From the NCBI RefSeq assembly GCF_016599145.1, contig NZ_JAENKO010000015.1, positions 1 through 64,000 of the forward strand: a DNA stretch of 64,000 nt, read 5' to 3'. Of this stretch, positions 16,342 through 24,567 are shown in pieces. This DNA comes from Tomitella cavernea (lineage in GTDB: Bacteria > Actinomycetota > Actinomycetes > Mycobacteriales > Mycobacteriaceae). Numbering within the stretch: the stretch's first letter is position 1; every line of letters begins with the position of its first letter. Both the position numbers and the translations under genes were made by a program. The notes under the pieces were generated by a model that did no database searches, had not been told where the DNA came from, and saw only the letters and a list, made by a program, of their open reading frames with translations.

Positions 16342-17277
16342 ATGTCGGACGCGCAGGCTGACGAGGAGGCCCGCGGCGGTCGTGGCGGACGGCGTTCGCC
16401 GCCGGCCCGCCGCGTGATCCGTGTCCTCGACCACTTCGTGCAGCACCCGGATCGGCGCTACGGCCTGTCCGAACTGGCCCGCCGCCTGGAGATCAGCAAG
16501 CCCACATGCCTCGGGATCCTCACGGAACTCTGCGCGGCCGGGTACCTGGTGCGCGACGACGCGCACACCACGTACGGGCCGGGGCCGTCGCTCATCGCCG
16601 CGGGCCGCGCGGCCGGCGACGGGCTGCCCATGGGGGTGGTGGCACGCCGGCACCTGGAACGCCTGGCCGCCGACCACCACTCCGCGTGCACCGCGTCGGC
16701 GGTGGCCGGCGGCCGGATCGTCGTCCTCGAATCCGTCGGACCCCTGCCGGAGGGTGGACGGTCGGCCACCGGCAAGACCTACCCGTTCGCGCCGCCGGTG
16801 GGCCTGATGTACGCGCTGTGGGAACCGGACGCGGTGTTCGAGCAGTGGCTGTCGCGCGCGCCGACGGCGCCCGTCCGCCTCGACCGCGATCGGCTTCGCA
16901 GCGTGGTGGCGCAGTGCCGTGCACGCGGGTACCTGGTGGACAGGCTCACCCCGGCGGGCCAGCGGCTGTACCGGCTGATGGCCGGATTCGACACCACCGA
17001 GCTGCCGGAGGAAGTGCGCGGGCTGGTGGGCGAGATGGTCACGAGCCTGGGCGAGCGCGTGTACCTCCCCGACGCGGACGGCGGAGCGGACGGGCCGCAC
17101 CGCGTCAACGTCATCGCGGCGCCGGTGTTCAGCGCGTCCGGACGCCAGGCGATGGTGGTGACCTTGCACGTCGGCGCCGAGATCGCGCGCAGTGAGATCG
17201 AGCGCAGGGCCGCGGCGCTGTGCGCCACCGCGGCGGCGGTGACGGCGGAACTGCACGGGACGGATCCCTTCGCGTAG
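16342..17277 (+). CDS. IclR-family transcriptional regulator
   Basis: The 311-residue protein has an N-terminal winged helix (about residues 22-85: RVIRVLDHFVQHPDRRYGLSELA, then EISKPTCLGILTELCAAGYLV) and a C-terminal effector-binding domain that includes GKTYPFAPPVGLMYALWEP. ATG 16342 is chosen with GGTGG upstream; an in-frame GTG at 16333 is the alternative. It is divergent from, and likely controls, the DUF1214-SDR-sulfotransferase operon, perhaps by sensing that pathway's substrate. Confidence 0.85.
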   Translation: MSDAQADEEARGGRGGRRSPPARRVIRVLDHFVQHPDRRYGLSELARRLEISKPTCLGILTELCAAGYLVRDDAHTTYGPGPSLIAAGRAAGDGLPMGVVARRHLERLAADHHSACTASAVAGGRIVVLESVGPLPEGGRSATGKTYPFAPPVGLMYALWEPDAVFEQWLSRAPTAPVRLDRDRLRSVVAQCRARGYLVDRLTPAGQRLYRLMAGFDTTELPEEVRGLVGEMVTSLGERVYLPDADGGADGPHRVNVIAAPVFSASGRQAMVVTLHVGAEIARSEIERRAAALCATAAAVTAELHGTDPFA

Positions 17278-17363
17278 CCCGCGCCCGCCGGGTGCGGGGT
17301 GTTTGCCGGGGTGCGGTGGTGGGTAGCCGTCAGTGACGGTTCTTCCGATTGAGGGAGGTCGAC

Positions 17364-18008
17364 ATGCGGACCCGGGATTCCGCGGCGGACCGCGAAGGCC
17401 TGCTGACCATGCCGCGCAGCCGCGGCGCGATGAGCGGCGTACTGCTGATACTTCTGGGCGCGTGGGGCGCGATCATCCCCTTCGTCGGGCCCCTGTTCGG
17501 CTTCGCTTTCACACCGGACACCGCGTGGCAGTGGACGGCGGCACGCGGATGGCTCGAGGTGTTGCCGGGCGCCGCCGCGATCCTCGGCGGCCTGATCCTG
17601 ATCGGCAGCGGCAGCCGGGCGTCCGCGTCACTGGGCGCCTGGCTGGCCGCGGCGGCAGGAGCCTGGTTCGTCATCGGACGGACGCTCGCCGGCCCCTGGG
17701 GAATCGGCGACGTGGGTGTGCCGACGGGGACGAGCAGCGGGATGCGGGCCCTCGAGGAGCTGGCGTTCTTCAGCCTGCTGGGGGTGGTGATCGTCTTCCT
17801 CGCCGCGGCCGCGCAGGGCCGTGTGTCCGTGCGCGGCCGCCGCGCGGCCGGCAAGCCGGCACCCGCCGCAGAGAGGGACCCGCGCGCGTCGGCGGCCGGC
17901 GCCGGGCCGGTGCCGGAAACGGGCTCGGAAACGGGGCCGGAAACGGGGCCGGAGCGCAAGGGTGCCCACGAGTACAGGCCCGCGCAGGGGGATCAGGGAG
18001 CAGGGTGA
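17364..18008 (+). CDS. Conserved four-span membrane protein
   Basis: Four hydrophobic helices are visible in the 214-residue product: MSGVLLILLGAWGAIIPFVG, WLEVLPGAAAILGGLILIG, GAWLAAAAGAWFVIGRTLAG and the segment around EELAFFSLLGVVIVFLAAA. A hydrophilic tail follows with ETGxETGPE repeats from a GGAAACGGGGCC repeat at 17918-17955. This type of protein is frequent in actinobacteria without assigned function. ATG 17364 has GGGAGGT 6 nt upstream. Not obviously linked to either neighbour. Confidence 0.7.
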   Translation: MRTRDSAADREGLLTMPRSRGAMSGVLLILLGAWGAIIPFVGPLFGFAFTPDTAWQWTAARGWLEVLPGAAAILGGLILIGSGSRASASLGAWLAAAAGAWFVIGRTLAGPWGIGDVGVPTGTSSGMRALEELAFFSLLGVVIVFLAAAAQGRVSVRGRRAAGKPAPAAERDPRASAAGAGPVPETGSETGPETGPERKGAHEYRPAQGDQGAG

Positions 18009-18167
18009 GCAGCGGCCCCTCGGGCGTTGACGCGCCGGGCGGGCGGCCGTGCGCAGGTACCGTGCAAGGTGGCGCGCCGCCCGGATCTCCCGGTGCGGGC
18101 CCCGGGCCCCGTGTGGGGCTCTGGCGTCCGGCTGCGGCACGCCTGTCCGCGTCGAGGAAGGGGACCG

Positions 18168-18647
18168 ATGGGCTTTGTCATGAAGAACCAGAAGACGGGG
18201 TTGGACCAGGTGCGCTCCGACGGCGCACGCAGCGCGCCCGACGTGTCGGCGGTGGGCGGCGCGGCGTCGATCAGCGTGACGGTGTCCTACCCGCACGCGG
18301 CGGACGGGGACGAGTGCCGCATCGCGTTCTATCCGCGTGGGGCGGAGGCCCCGTTGCAGGCCTTCGTGCGTCCCGCACCCATCGACGAGTCAGCGGTGGT
18401 GTTGACGAGCGCGCAGCCGTCCGCCTCCCATAGCTTCGACGGCGTCGCGGCCGACGACTACGACGTCTACTACCACCTGCGGGCCAGCCGCGGTGACGCC
18501 ACAGTGTGGACGAACATTGCCCCGGATCGTCTCGAGGACACGCCCGCGCCGATCCGAGTCACGGTCGGCAGCGTCACCCAACAGGGCATATCCGACGTCG
18601 GAGGCTTCTTCGGCGGCGCCGGCGGCGGCGTGACGCTGGGATTCTAG
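18168..18647 (+). CDS. Hypothetical protein, glycine-rich C-terminus
   Basis: I do not recognise this 159-residue protein. It has no signal peptide. The middle (ASISVTVSYPHAADGDECRIAFY through DYDVYYHLRASRGDATVW) alternates like beta strands and could be an Ig-like fold. The end, GGFFGGAGGGVTLGF, is Gly/Phe-rich. ATG 18168 has GAGGAAGGGG just upstream, good evidence that it is translated. It is followed directly by an SDR remnant. Confidence 0.6.
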   Translation: MGFVMKNQKTGLDQVRSDGARSAPDVSAVGGAASISVTVSYPHAADGDECRIAFYPRGAEAPLQAFVRPAPIDESAVVLTSAQPSASHSFDGVAADDYDVYYHLRASRGDATVWTNIAPDRLEDTPAPIRVTVGSVTQQGISDVGGFFGGAGGGVTLGF

Positions 18648-18739
18648 GCAGTACCGGGGAAGCGGACCACGGGGAGCCTTGTGCACTCCGTGTGCCCCGC
18701 GGCACTCCCGATGCGTGAGAACCGGTCCGTGCCCGGCAC

Positions 18740-19324
18740 GGGCGGCGGGCCGGGGGAGAGGAGACCGCGCGGGCCTTCGCGCTGGCCGGGGCCGGGGTGA
18801 TCCTCGCCGCCCGGCGCAGTGCGGGCACCGCCGCGGCGGCGAGGACTGTGTCCGCGCGGACCGGAGGGATGAATGTGCTGGTCAAAAACGCGGGGGTGAT
18901 GTACACGCCGCTGTCGTGCACGGCGGACGGTTTCGAGTCGCAGTCCGGCACGAACCACCCCGGGCATTTCCTTCTTACGATGATGCTGCCGCCCGCGCTA
19001 CGCGCGGGTGCGTTGCGCAGCGGGAGACCGTCGCGCATCGTCGCCGTCTCGTCGGACGGGCACCGCAGCTATCCGGTGGACCTCGATGACCCGAACCTCC
19101 ATACGCGCGAGTACTACAAGTTCGCCGCCTACGGGCAATCGAAGTCGGCGAACGCCCTGATGGCCGTGGAACTCGACGCGCGTTTCGGTGACGGCCTCGA
19201 CCGGCACGGCGGCGCATACCTGTCGGACTGCGCGATCGGGCAGGCGGCCGTGCCCGCGCGTGACTCGGAGACCGCGGTGCGGCTGTGGCAGCTGTCCGAC
19301 GCATTGGTGGCCGTGGCGCGCTGA
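18740..19324 (+). pseudogene. Decayed short-chain dehydrogenase
   Basis: One frame reads SDR sequence in order but with pieces missing. EETARAFALAGAGVILAARRS lacks the preceding TGxxxGIG cofactor loop. The text then jumps to MNVLVKNAGVMYTPLSCTADGFE (normally VLVNNAGV), omitting the beta3-beta4 region. FAAYGQSKSANALMAVELDARFGDGLD then runs straight into RHGGAYLSDCAIG, dropping the conserved PG segment. The cofactor site and the second half are therefore deleted in at least three places while the frame stays open. A functional oxidoreductase is unlikely. Confidence 0.75.
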
Positions 19325-19374
19325 AACTCCCTGTGCGGGCGCGGCACCGCGGCGGCGCGGGACCGACCGGGGTT

Positions 19375-19974
19375 TCAGCCGTCTACGTCGACCAGATGAT
19401 GCTCGAGGTCATGGACTAGGTACGCCGCCAGTGAGAGGGCGGTGAACCGCGCGCCGTCGCCGCGGGCGCCCTCCCGCCGCCATGCGTCGCCGTGCACCGC
19501 GGCGAAGCCGTCCGCCAATGCCGAAGCGGCCGCAGCGTATTCGTCCACGACTGCGTCGGGGTCCTGCGTGTTGTAGCGGCCGTCCGCCTGCGCGGCATTC
19601 TGGTCCCAGTCCGGGAAACGGGCGGGCGGAGTCCCCGGCGGGGTGCGGACGATGAGATCCAGGCGTTGCGCGAACGTGCGGCAGACGTCGCGCACGTGGC
19701 ACGCGTACTCCAGCGGCGACCACACGTCCGGGGCGGGCCGGACGGTGCTTCCCACGCGCCCAGGCACTCGCGCCCACCGCGGGATCGTGGCGCGGATGCG
19801 GTCCGGCACCGCCGCAGGGGTGACGGTGGACGGGTCGAATCCGCATTCCGCGCATGGCTCGCGGGTGATCGTCGTCCAGTCGCGGGTCTCCGGCGGGACG
19901 GGTTCGGCGGGATCGGGCACAGGGGGATCGGGCACAGGGGGATCAGGCACAGGGGGATCGGGCACGGTCGGCAT
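19375..19974 (-). CDS. DinB-like/maleylpyruvate-isomerase-fold protein with CxxC and PDPPV repeats
   Basis: The 199-residue protein starts with tandem PDPPV units (a 15-bp repeat at about 19917-19965), then a REPCAECGFD motif with two cysteines. A four-helix DinB-like domain follows with VWSPLEYACHVRDVCRTF, a Trp-Asp NAAQAD segment and a C-terminal HDLEHHLVDV. The His residues in ACHVRD and the HDLEHH end match the metal-binding positions of DinB/mycothiol-dependent transferases. The enzymatic role is unknown. It lies downstream of the GntR regulator and pmt on the same strand. Confidence 0.7.
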   Translation of the reverse strand: MPTVPDPPVPDPPVPDPPVPDPAEPVPPETRDWTTITREPCAECGFDPSTVTPAAVPDRIRATIPRWARVPGRVGSTVRPAPDVWSPLEYACHVRDVCRTFAQRLDLIVRTPPGTPPARFPDWDQNAAQADGRYNTQDPDAVVDEYAAAASALADGFAAVHGDAWRREGARGDGARFTALSLAAYLVHDLEHHLVDVDG

Positions 19975-20058
19975 GCCACCATCATCGTCCGGGGCGGCGC
20001 GGCGCGCACCACCCGCCGCCGTGCATGTGGCTCGGGGACGGGGTGCTGCCGGCGGTCG

Positions 20059-20424
20059 TCAGCCCAGCGCGGACTCGAAGACCCCGCGGATCGCGGCGTC
20101 GTCGAAGCCCAATGCGCGGACGGTGCGGACGAACTCGACGGCGGCCAGCTCCGCCGAGCGCCGCGTGACGTCGCCGGTGCCGACGACGAAGGTGCCCTTG
20201 CGCCCGCGGGTCTCGACGACCCCCGCGGCCTCGAGCTCGCGATAGGAGCGTGCCGCGGTGTTCGCGGCGATGCCGAGGGTGTGCGCCAACTCGCGGACGG
20301 CCGGCAGCTTCTGCCCGGCGATGAGCCCGCCATCGCGCACGAGGGCGATGATCTGCAGCCGCACCTGCTCGAACGGGGCGGTCGGCGAGTCATGGTCGAT
20401 GGTGATCGAACCGATGCCGGTCAT
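20059..20424 (-). CDS. GntR-family regulator, YtrA type
   Basis: The 121-residue protein consists of a GntR winged helix (PTAPFEQVRLQIIALVRDG through KLPAVRELAHTLGIAANTAARSYRELEAAGVVETRGRKGTFV) and a short helical tail (AAVEFVRTVRALGFDDAAI), the compact YtrA layout. ATG 20424 has GGAGGAG upstream. It follows pmt by 16 bp on the same strand, so it is probably co-transcribed. YtrA-type regulators commonly control adjacent ABC transporter genes, but none is adjacent here, so the target is unknown. Confidence 0.85.
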   Translation of the reverse strand: MTGIGSITIDHDSPTAPFEQVRLQIIALVRDGGLIAGQKLPAVRELAHTLGIAANTAARSYRELEAAGVVETRGRKGTFVVGTGDVTRRSAELAAVEFVRTVRALGFDDAAIRGVFESALG

Positions 20425-20440
20425 GGGGGTCTCCTCCCGG

Positions 20441-22171
20441 TCAGCGCCAACTGGGCAGCCACAGTTCCATTTGCCAGTGTTCTTCTGAGATGGTGCCGCC
20501 GGTGAGGATCGGCCACAGCCACACGTAGTTCGCGATGACCAGGGCGACGTAGCCGCAGACGATCGCGAGGCCGAGCCACCGGCGTTCACCGGGACGGTAG
20601 GCCCGCGGATCCGGGGTGGGCGCCGCGGGCGCGGGCCCGGCCGGGTGCGGCGGGGGGTGTGGTTTCCGCGCGCCGAGGATCTCGCCGAGGACGAGAGTGA
20701 TTGCCAGGATGAGGAACGGGGCCAGGCCCACCGAGTAGAAGAAGTACATCTGCCGGTCGAGGTTGAGGAACCACGGCAGGTAGCCGGCCGCGTAGCCGAC
20801 GAGGATCCACGTGTAGCGCCAGTCGCGTCGCGTGACGATCCGCCAGACCGCCCAGGCGGCCACCGGCAGCGACAACCACCACATTGCCGGGGTGCCGACG
20901 ATCATCATCGCGCTCACGCACTTGTCCGAGCCGCAGCCGGTCACCTTGTCGCCGTCGGCGAAGTAATACAGCAGCGGCCGCAAGCTCATCGGCCAGGTCC
21001 ACGGCTTGGACTCCCACGGGTGCCGGTTTCCGGCGGAGTTGGTGAGGTGTTCATGGAACTCGAGGACGTGGGCACTGTAGTACCAGAGGCTGCGCAGCGC
21101 GTCGGGCACGAAGGAGAAGTCGCCGCCGGTCCCGATCTTCCAGCCCACGGCGTGCCGGTCCACGCCCACCTCGCTGGCGAACCACGCCCACCAGGAGCCC
21201 AGGTAGGTGAGCAGCGGCACCAGCACGAGGCTGGCGAGTGCGGCCGGAGTGTCGCGCACGAGGGTGCCCGCCCACGGACGCCGCACCCCGAAGCGTCGGC
21301 GCGCCGCGACGTCGGACATCACGCAGAGCAATCCGAAGAACGCCACGTAGTAGAGGCCGCCCCACTTCGCGGCGCAGGAGAGCCCCAACAGGACCCCGGC
21401 GCCGAACCGCCACCACCGGAAGCCCAGCCGCGGTCCGAATGCCGAGTCGTGGATCCGTCCCTCGGCGGCGACCAGCGACATCCTGTCGAGCACCTGCTGG
21501 CGGTCCCGCAGCAGGCAGGCGAAGGCGGCGACCATGAACACGGTGAGGAAGATGTCGAGCAGCGCGGTCCGCGACGACACGGTGAGCACGCCGTCGGCGG
21601 TGGCCAGCAGTCCCGCGACGGCGCCGAGCATCGTCGACCCGGTCATGCGCCGCGCGATCCGGATGATGAGCAGCACCAGCACTGTTCCCGCCACCGCGGA
21701 GGCGAAGCGCCACCCGAAGCCGTCGTAGCCGAACATCCACTGTCCCAGGGCCATCAGCTGCTTTGCGAGTGGCGGATGCACCACCAGCTCGTAGCCGGGG
21801 TTGTCTTCGATCCACCCGCCGCCGATCATCTGCCACGCTTGCGGCGCGTAGTGCTTCTCGTCGAACACGGGCGTGCCGGCGTCCGTCGGGTTGCCCAGCG
21901 TGACGAACCGGGTGACGCCCGCGATCGCCGTGATGACGAGCGTGGTGATCCAGCCGCGGAGCTTGTCCGCGGGCGCCGACGCCACCGGCGGGGGCGAAGG
22001 ACGATGCGGGCCGCAGTCCCCGTGGACGCCTGCAAGCCGGGGCCGGGCCGGCGCCGTCCCCGGCGACGGCGGCCTTGCGCGCCGGCCGAATGCGCCGTGC
22101 TCCGGGGCCGAAGCAGGACGGCCCGGCGCCGACGCGTCGACCGAGGAGTCGGCACTGCGGGCGGTGGTCAT
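20441..22171 (-). CDS. pmt: Protein O-mannosyltransferase (dolichyl-phosphate-mannose-protein mannosyltransferase)
   Basis: The 576-residue GT39 membrane enzyme transfers mannose from polyprenyl-phosphomannose to Ser/Thr of exported proteins at the membrane. It shows the family's first luminal-loop acidic motif FDEKHYAPQAWQM (about residue 93), VHPPLAKQLMALG, many membrane spans, and the C-terminal region with MYFFYSVGLAPFLILAI. The N-terminal 60 residues are a hydrophilic Pro/Ala tail. It diverges from rsmI with 64 bp between starts, the same arrangement as Rv1002c-Rv1003. Confidence 0.92.
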   Translation of the reverse strand: MTTARSADSSVDASAPGRPASAPEHGAFGRRARPPSPGTAPARPRLAGVHGDCGPHRPSPPPVASAPADKLRGWITTLVITAIAGVTRFVTLGNPTDAGTPVFDEKHYAPQAWQMIGGGWIEDNPGYELVVHPPLAKQLMALGQWMFGYDGFGWRFASAVAGTVLVLLIIRIARRMTGSTMLGAVAGLLATADGVLTVSSRTALLDIFLTVFMVAAFACLLRDRQQVLDRMSLVAAEGRIHDSAFGPRLGFRWWRFGAGVLLGLSCAAKWGGLYYVAFFGLLCVMSDVAARRRFGVRRPWAGTLVRDTPAALASLVLVPLLTYLGSWWAWFASEVGVDRHAVGWKIGTGGDFSFVPDALRSLWYYSAHVLEFHEHLTNSAGNRHPWESKPWTWPMSLRPLLYYFADGDKVTGCGSDKCVSAMMIVGTPAMWWLSLPVAAWAVWRIVTRRDWRYTWILVGYAAGYLPWFLNLDRQMYFFYSVGLAPFLILAITLVLGEILGARKPHPPPHPAGPAPAAPTPDPRAYRPGERRWLGLAIVCGYVALVIANYVWLWPILTGGTISEEHWQMELWLPSWR

Positions 22172-22221
22172 CGGCGGCACACGACGATGGTAGGCGTTGC
22201 ATCGAGGGCGGTGGATGTCCG

Positions 22222-22227
22222 TAGGCT
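22222..22227 (+). promoter_or_regulatory. -10 box TAGGCT for leaderless rsmI
   Basis: TAGGCT ends 8 nt before the ATG at 22236 with no ribosome site. The identical hexamer precedes ispE. Confidence 0.5.
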
Positions 22228-22235
22228 CAGCTGGC

Positions 22236-23195
22236 ATGGACGAGAGCGACACCGGGACGGACGCCGGCAGGGACGAAAGCGACGCTGTCGGTGCCGATGG
22301 CTCCGGCGCTCCGCACGGCGGTTCCGCCGATCGCGACGCGGCCACCGGCGGCAGGCCACGAGGGGAGTGCGGGCGCCTGGTCCTGGCGGCGACGCCGCTG
22401 GGCGAGACCGGTGACGCCTCACCGCGTCTGCGCGCGGCCCTCGCGGAGGCGGACGTGGTGGCGGCCGAGGACACGAGGCGCACGCGGGCGCTCGCCGCGG
22501 CGCTGGGGGTGGCCATCGGCGGGCGCGTCGTCAGCTTCTACGACCAGGTCGAGTCGGCGCGGATCCCCGCGCTGGTGGAGTCGATCGCCTCCGGGGAGAC
22601 CGTGCTGTTGGTGACCGACGCGGGAATGCCGTCGGTGAGCGATCCGGGCTACAGTCTCGTCGACGCGACCATCACCGCAGGCCACCGGGTGACCTGCCTT
22701 CCTGGGCCGTCCGCGGTGACGACGGCGCTCGCCCTGTCCGGGCTGCCCGTGGACCGGTTCTGCTTCGACGGGTTCGCGCCGCGCAAGCCGGGGAAGCGCC
22801 GGGAGTTCTTCGCGACTCTGCGCGACGAGCCGCGCGCGAGCGTGTTCTTCGAGTCGCCGCACCGGCTCGCCGCGTGCCTCGATGACGCGGTCGCCGTGCT
22901 CGGCCCCGACCGGCGCGCCGCGGTGTGCCGCGAGATGACGAAGACCTACGAGGAGGTGCGCCGCGGCACACTCGGGGGACTGGCCGCATGGGCCGCCGAG
23001 GGGGTGCGCGGCGAGATTTCCGTGGTGCTCGCCGGCGCGGCGCCCCGCCGCCGGTCGGCGGCGGATCTGGTGGGGGAGGTGGAACGCCGCGTGGACGGCG
23101 GGGCCCGCCTCAAGGACGCCTGTGCACAGGTGGGCGAGGAGCAGGGGGTGTCGAAAAGGGAGCTCTACCAGGCGGTTCTCACCGCGCGGGGATGA
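22236..23195 (+). CDS. rsmI: 16S rRNA (cytidine1402-2'-O)-methyltransferase
   Basis: The 319-residue protein has the tetrapyrrole-methylase fold of RsmI: LVLAATPLGETGDASPRL (the family's ATPIGNLGD element), VVAAEDTRRT, DAGMPSVSDPGYSLV and PGPSAVTTALALSGLP, plus the helical C-terminal domain. It 2'-O-methylates C1402 of 16S rRNA. The first ~45 residues are an acidic low-complexity extension; ATG 22236 is supported by the leaderless -10 box. Its last 17 bp overlap the end of the convergent pabB gene. Confidence 0.93.
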   Translation: MDESDTGTDAGRDESDAVGADGSGAPHGGSADRDAATGGRPRGECGRLVLAATPLGETGDASPRLRAALAEADVVAAEDTRRTRALAAALGVAIGGRVVSFYDQVESARIPALVESIASGETVLLVTDAGMPSVSDPGYSLVDATITAGHRVTCLPGPSAVTTALALSGLPVDRFCFDGFAPRKPGKRREFFATLRDEPRASVFFESPHRLAACLDDAVAVLGPDRRAAVCREMTKTYEEVRRGTLGGLAAWAAEGVRGEISVVLAGAAPRRRSAADLVGEVERRVDGGARLKDACAQVGEEQGVSKRELYQAVLTARG

Positions 23196-24486
23196 CGGGA
23201 CGACGACCGTCGTCGGCGGCAGATGACGGGGTCAGGCCGACGATGCTGGCCGCCTTGTCCAGGCACTCCTGCCATTCCGACTCGGGATCCGAGTCCGCGG
23301 TGATTCCGCCGCCGACGCCCAGTACCGCCGTGCCGTCGGGGCGGAATTCGACCGTGCGGATGGCCACGTTGAGCTCGAGGCCCGCGGCCGGCGAGAACAT
23401 GCCGACCGTGCCGCAGTAGACGCCGCGGGGCCGGTTTTCCCACCCGTCGAGGAGGTCCCGTGCCCGGGCTTTGGGCGTTCCGGTGACCGACGCCGGGGGG
23501 AACGTCGCGTCGATCAGGTCGGTGTCGGCCGTCCCCGGCCGGAGGGTGGCGGCCACCGTGGAGACCAGATGCCACACGCCGGGCGCCCGCTGCACCTCCA
23601 ACAGGCGTCGGGCGTGCACCGAGCCGACGGCTGCGACGCGGCCGAGGTCGTTGCGCACCAGGTCGACGATCATGATGTTCTCGGCCACGTCCTTGACGGA
23701 ACGGCGCAACCGGCCCGGCGGTGCGGTCAGCGGGGCGGTCCCCTTGATGGGGCTCGACTCGACCCGGTTCCCGCTGCGGCTGAGGAAGGTCTCGGGCGAC
23801 AGCGAGGCGACCGCGCCGCCGTGGCCGTCGATGTATGCGGCGCGCAGTGGCGTGGTGGCGGCCGTGGCGTCGGCGAAGAATCCCAACGGCGACCCGGCGA
23901 AGCGCCCGCTGAAGGCGGTGCACACGCACGCCTGGTAGATCTCCCCGGCCGCGATGGCCTCGAGGCACGCTGCGATGTTGCGGCGATGCTGCGTCGCGTC
24001 GGGGCGGCGCCAGTCCACGGACCAGCCCGGTCCCGGGGCGCCGTCGTCGGTGCGCGCGGTGAGTGCGGCGATATCGCTCGGGCAGCGCACCCCGGTGAGC
24101 GACTCCCACCACCAGCGCCCGTCGGTGTCGAGCACGAGGACGCTGTCCGTCCAGGCTCCTGCGGCGGCGGGTAGCCTGCCGTGGCCGGTGGTCGCGCGAG
24201 CGCCGTCGGGGTAGGACAAGTAACCGATCCAGCCGCCGCCGATCGCGGGGCGGCCCGGCGCGGGGGCATCCCCAGTCGATGTGGTGGGCCGGTGGGCGTC
24301 TGCGCCGAATGCGTGCCGTGGGTCCACCGGGAGCGCCCGGCACTCGGGCGCGATCACAGCAGCGGCCCCGAACCACCGGCCGGTCAGCGCGGCGGGCCCC
24401 GCCGCGGCGCGGCGCGCGGCCCGTGCGCCGAGCCCCCGGAGCACCGCGGACACGGACGCTCCGGGGCCCAGGCACTGTTGCAACAT
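23179..24486 (-). CDS. pabB: Aminodeoxychorismate synthase component I
   Basis: PabB converts chorismate to aminodeoxychorismate for folate. The 435-residue protein carries the chorismate-binding core with GEIYQACVCTAF, the lysine motif SSPIKGTAP diagnostic of PabB over other chorismate enzymes, NIMIVDLVRNDLGRV, FPPASVTGTPK and YCGTVGMFSP. It matches Rv1005c by position. Its 3' end overlaps rsmI tail-to-tail by 17 bp. No glutamine amidotransferase partner (pabA) is in the window. Confidence 0.93.
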   Translation of the reverse strand: MLQQCLGPGASVSAVLRGLGARAARRAAAGPAALTGRWFGAAAVIAPECRALPVDPRHAFGADAHRPTTSTGDAPAPGRPAIGGGWIGYLSYPDGARATTGHGRLPAAAGAWTDSVLVLDTDGRWWWESLTGVRCPSDIAALTARTDDGAPGPGWSVDWRRPDATQHRRNIAACLEAIAAGEIYQACVCTAFSGRFAGSPLGFFADATAATTPLRAAYIDGHGGAVASLSPETFLSRSGNRVESSPIKGTAPLTAPPGRLRRSVKDVAENIMIVDLVRNDLGRVAAVGSVHARRLLEVQRAPGVWHLVSTVAATLRPGTADTDLIDATFPPASVTGTPKARARDLLDGWENRPRGVYCGTVGMFSPAAGLELNVAIRTVEFRPDGTAVLGVGGGITADSDPESEWQECLDKAASIVGLTPSSAADDGRRPVIPAR

Positions 24487-24567
24487 CGCATCAGGGTGTC
24501 ACGACCGTGGATCGGGTGCGAACGGGCCGCGCCCGGTCTGCCGGTGTCACGCGTCCGCTCGCGGGGC

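Noticed and set aside
19917-19965. Tandem 15-bp repeats considered as a regulatory iteron
   Set aside because: They encode PDPPV units at the N-terminus of the DinB-like protein in frame, so coding repeats are sufficient explanation.
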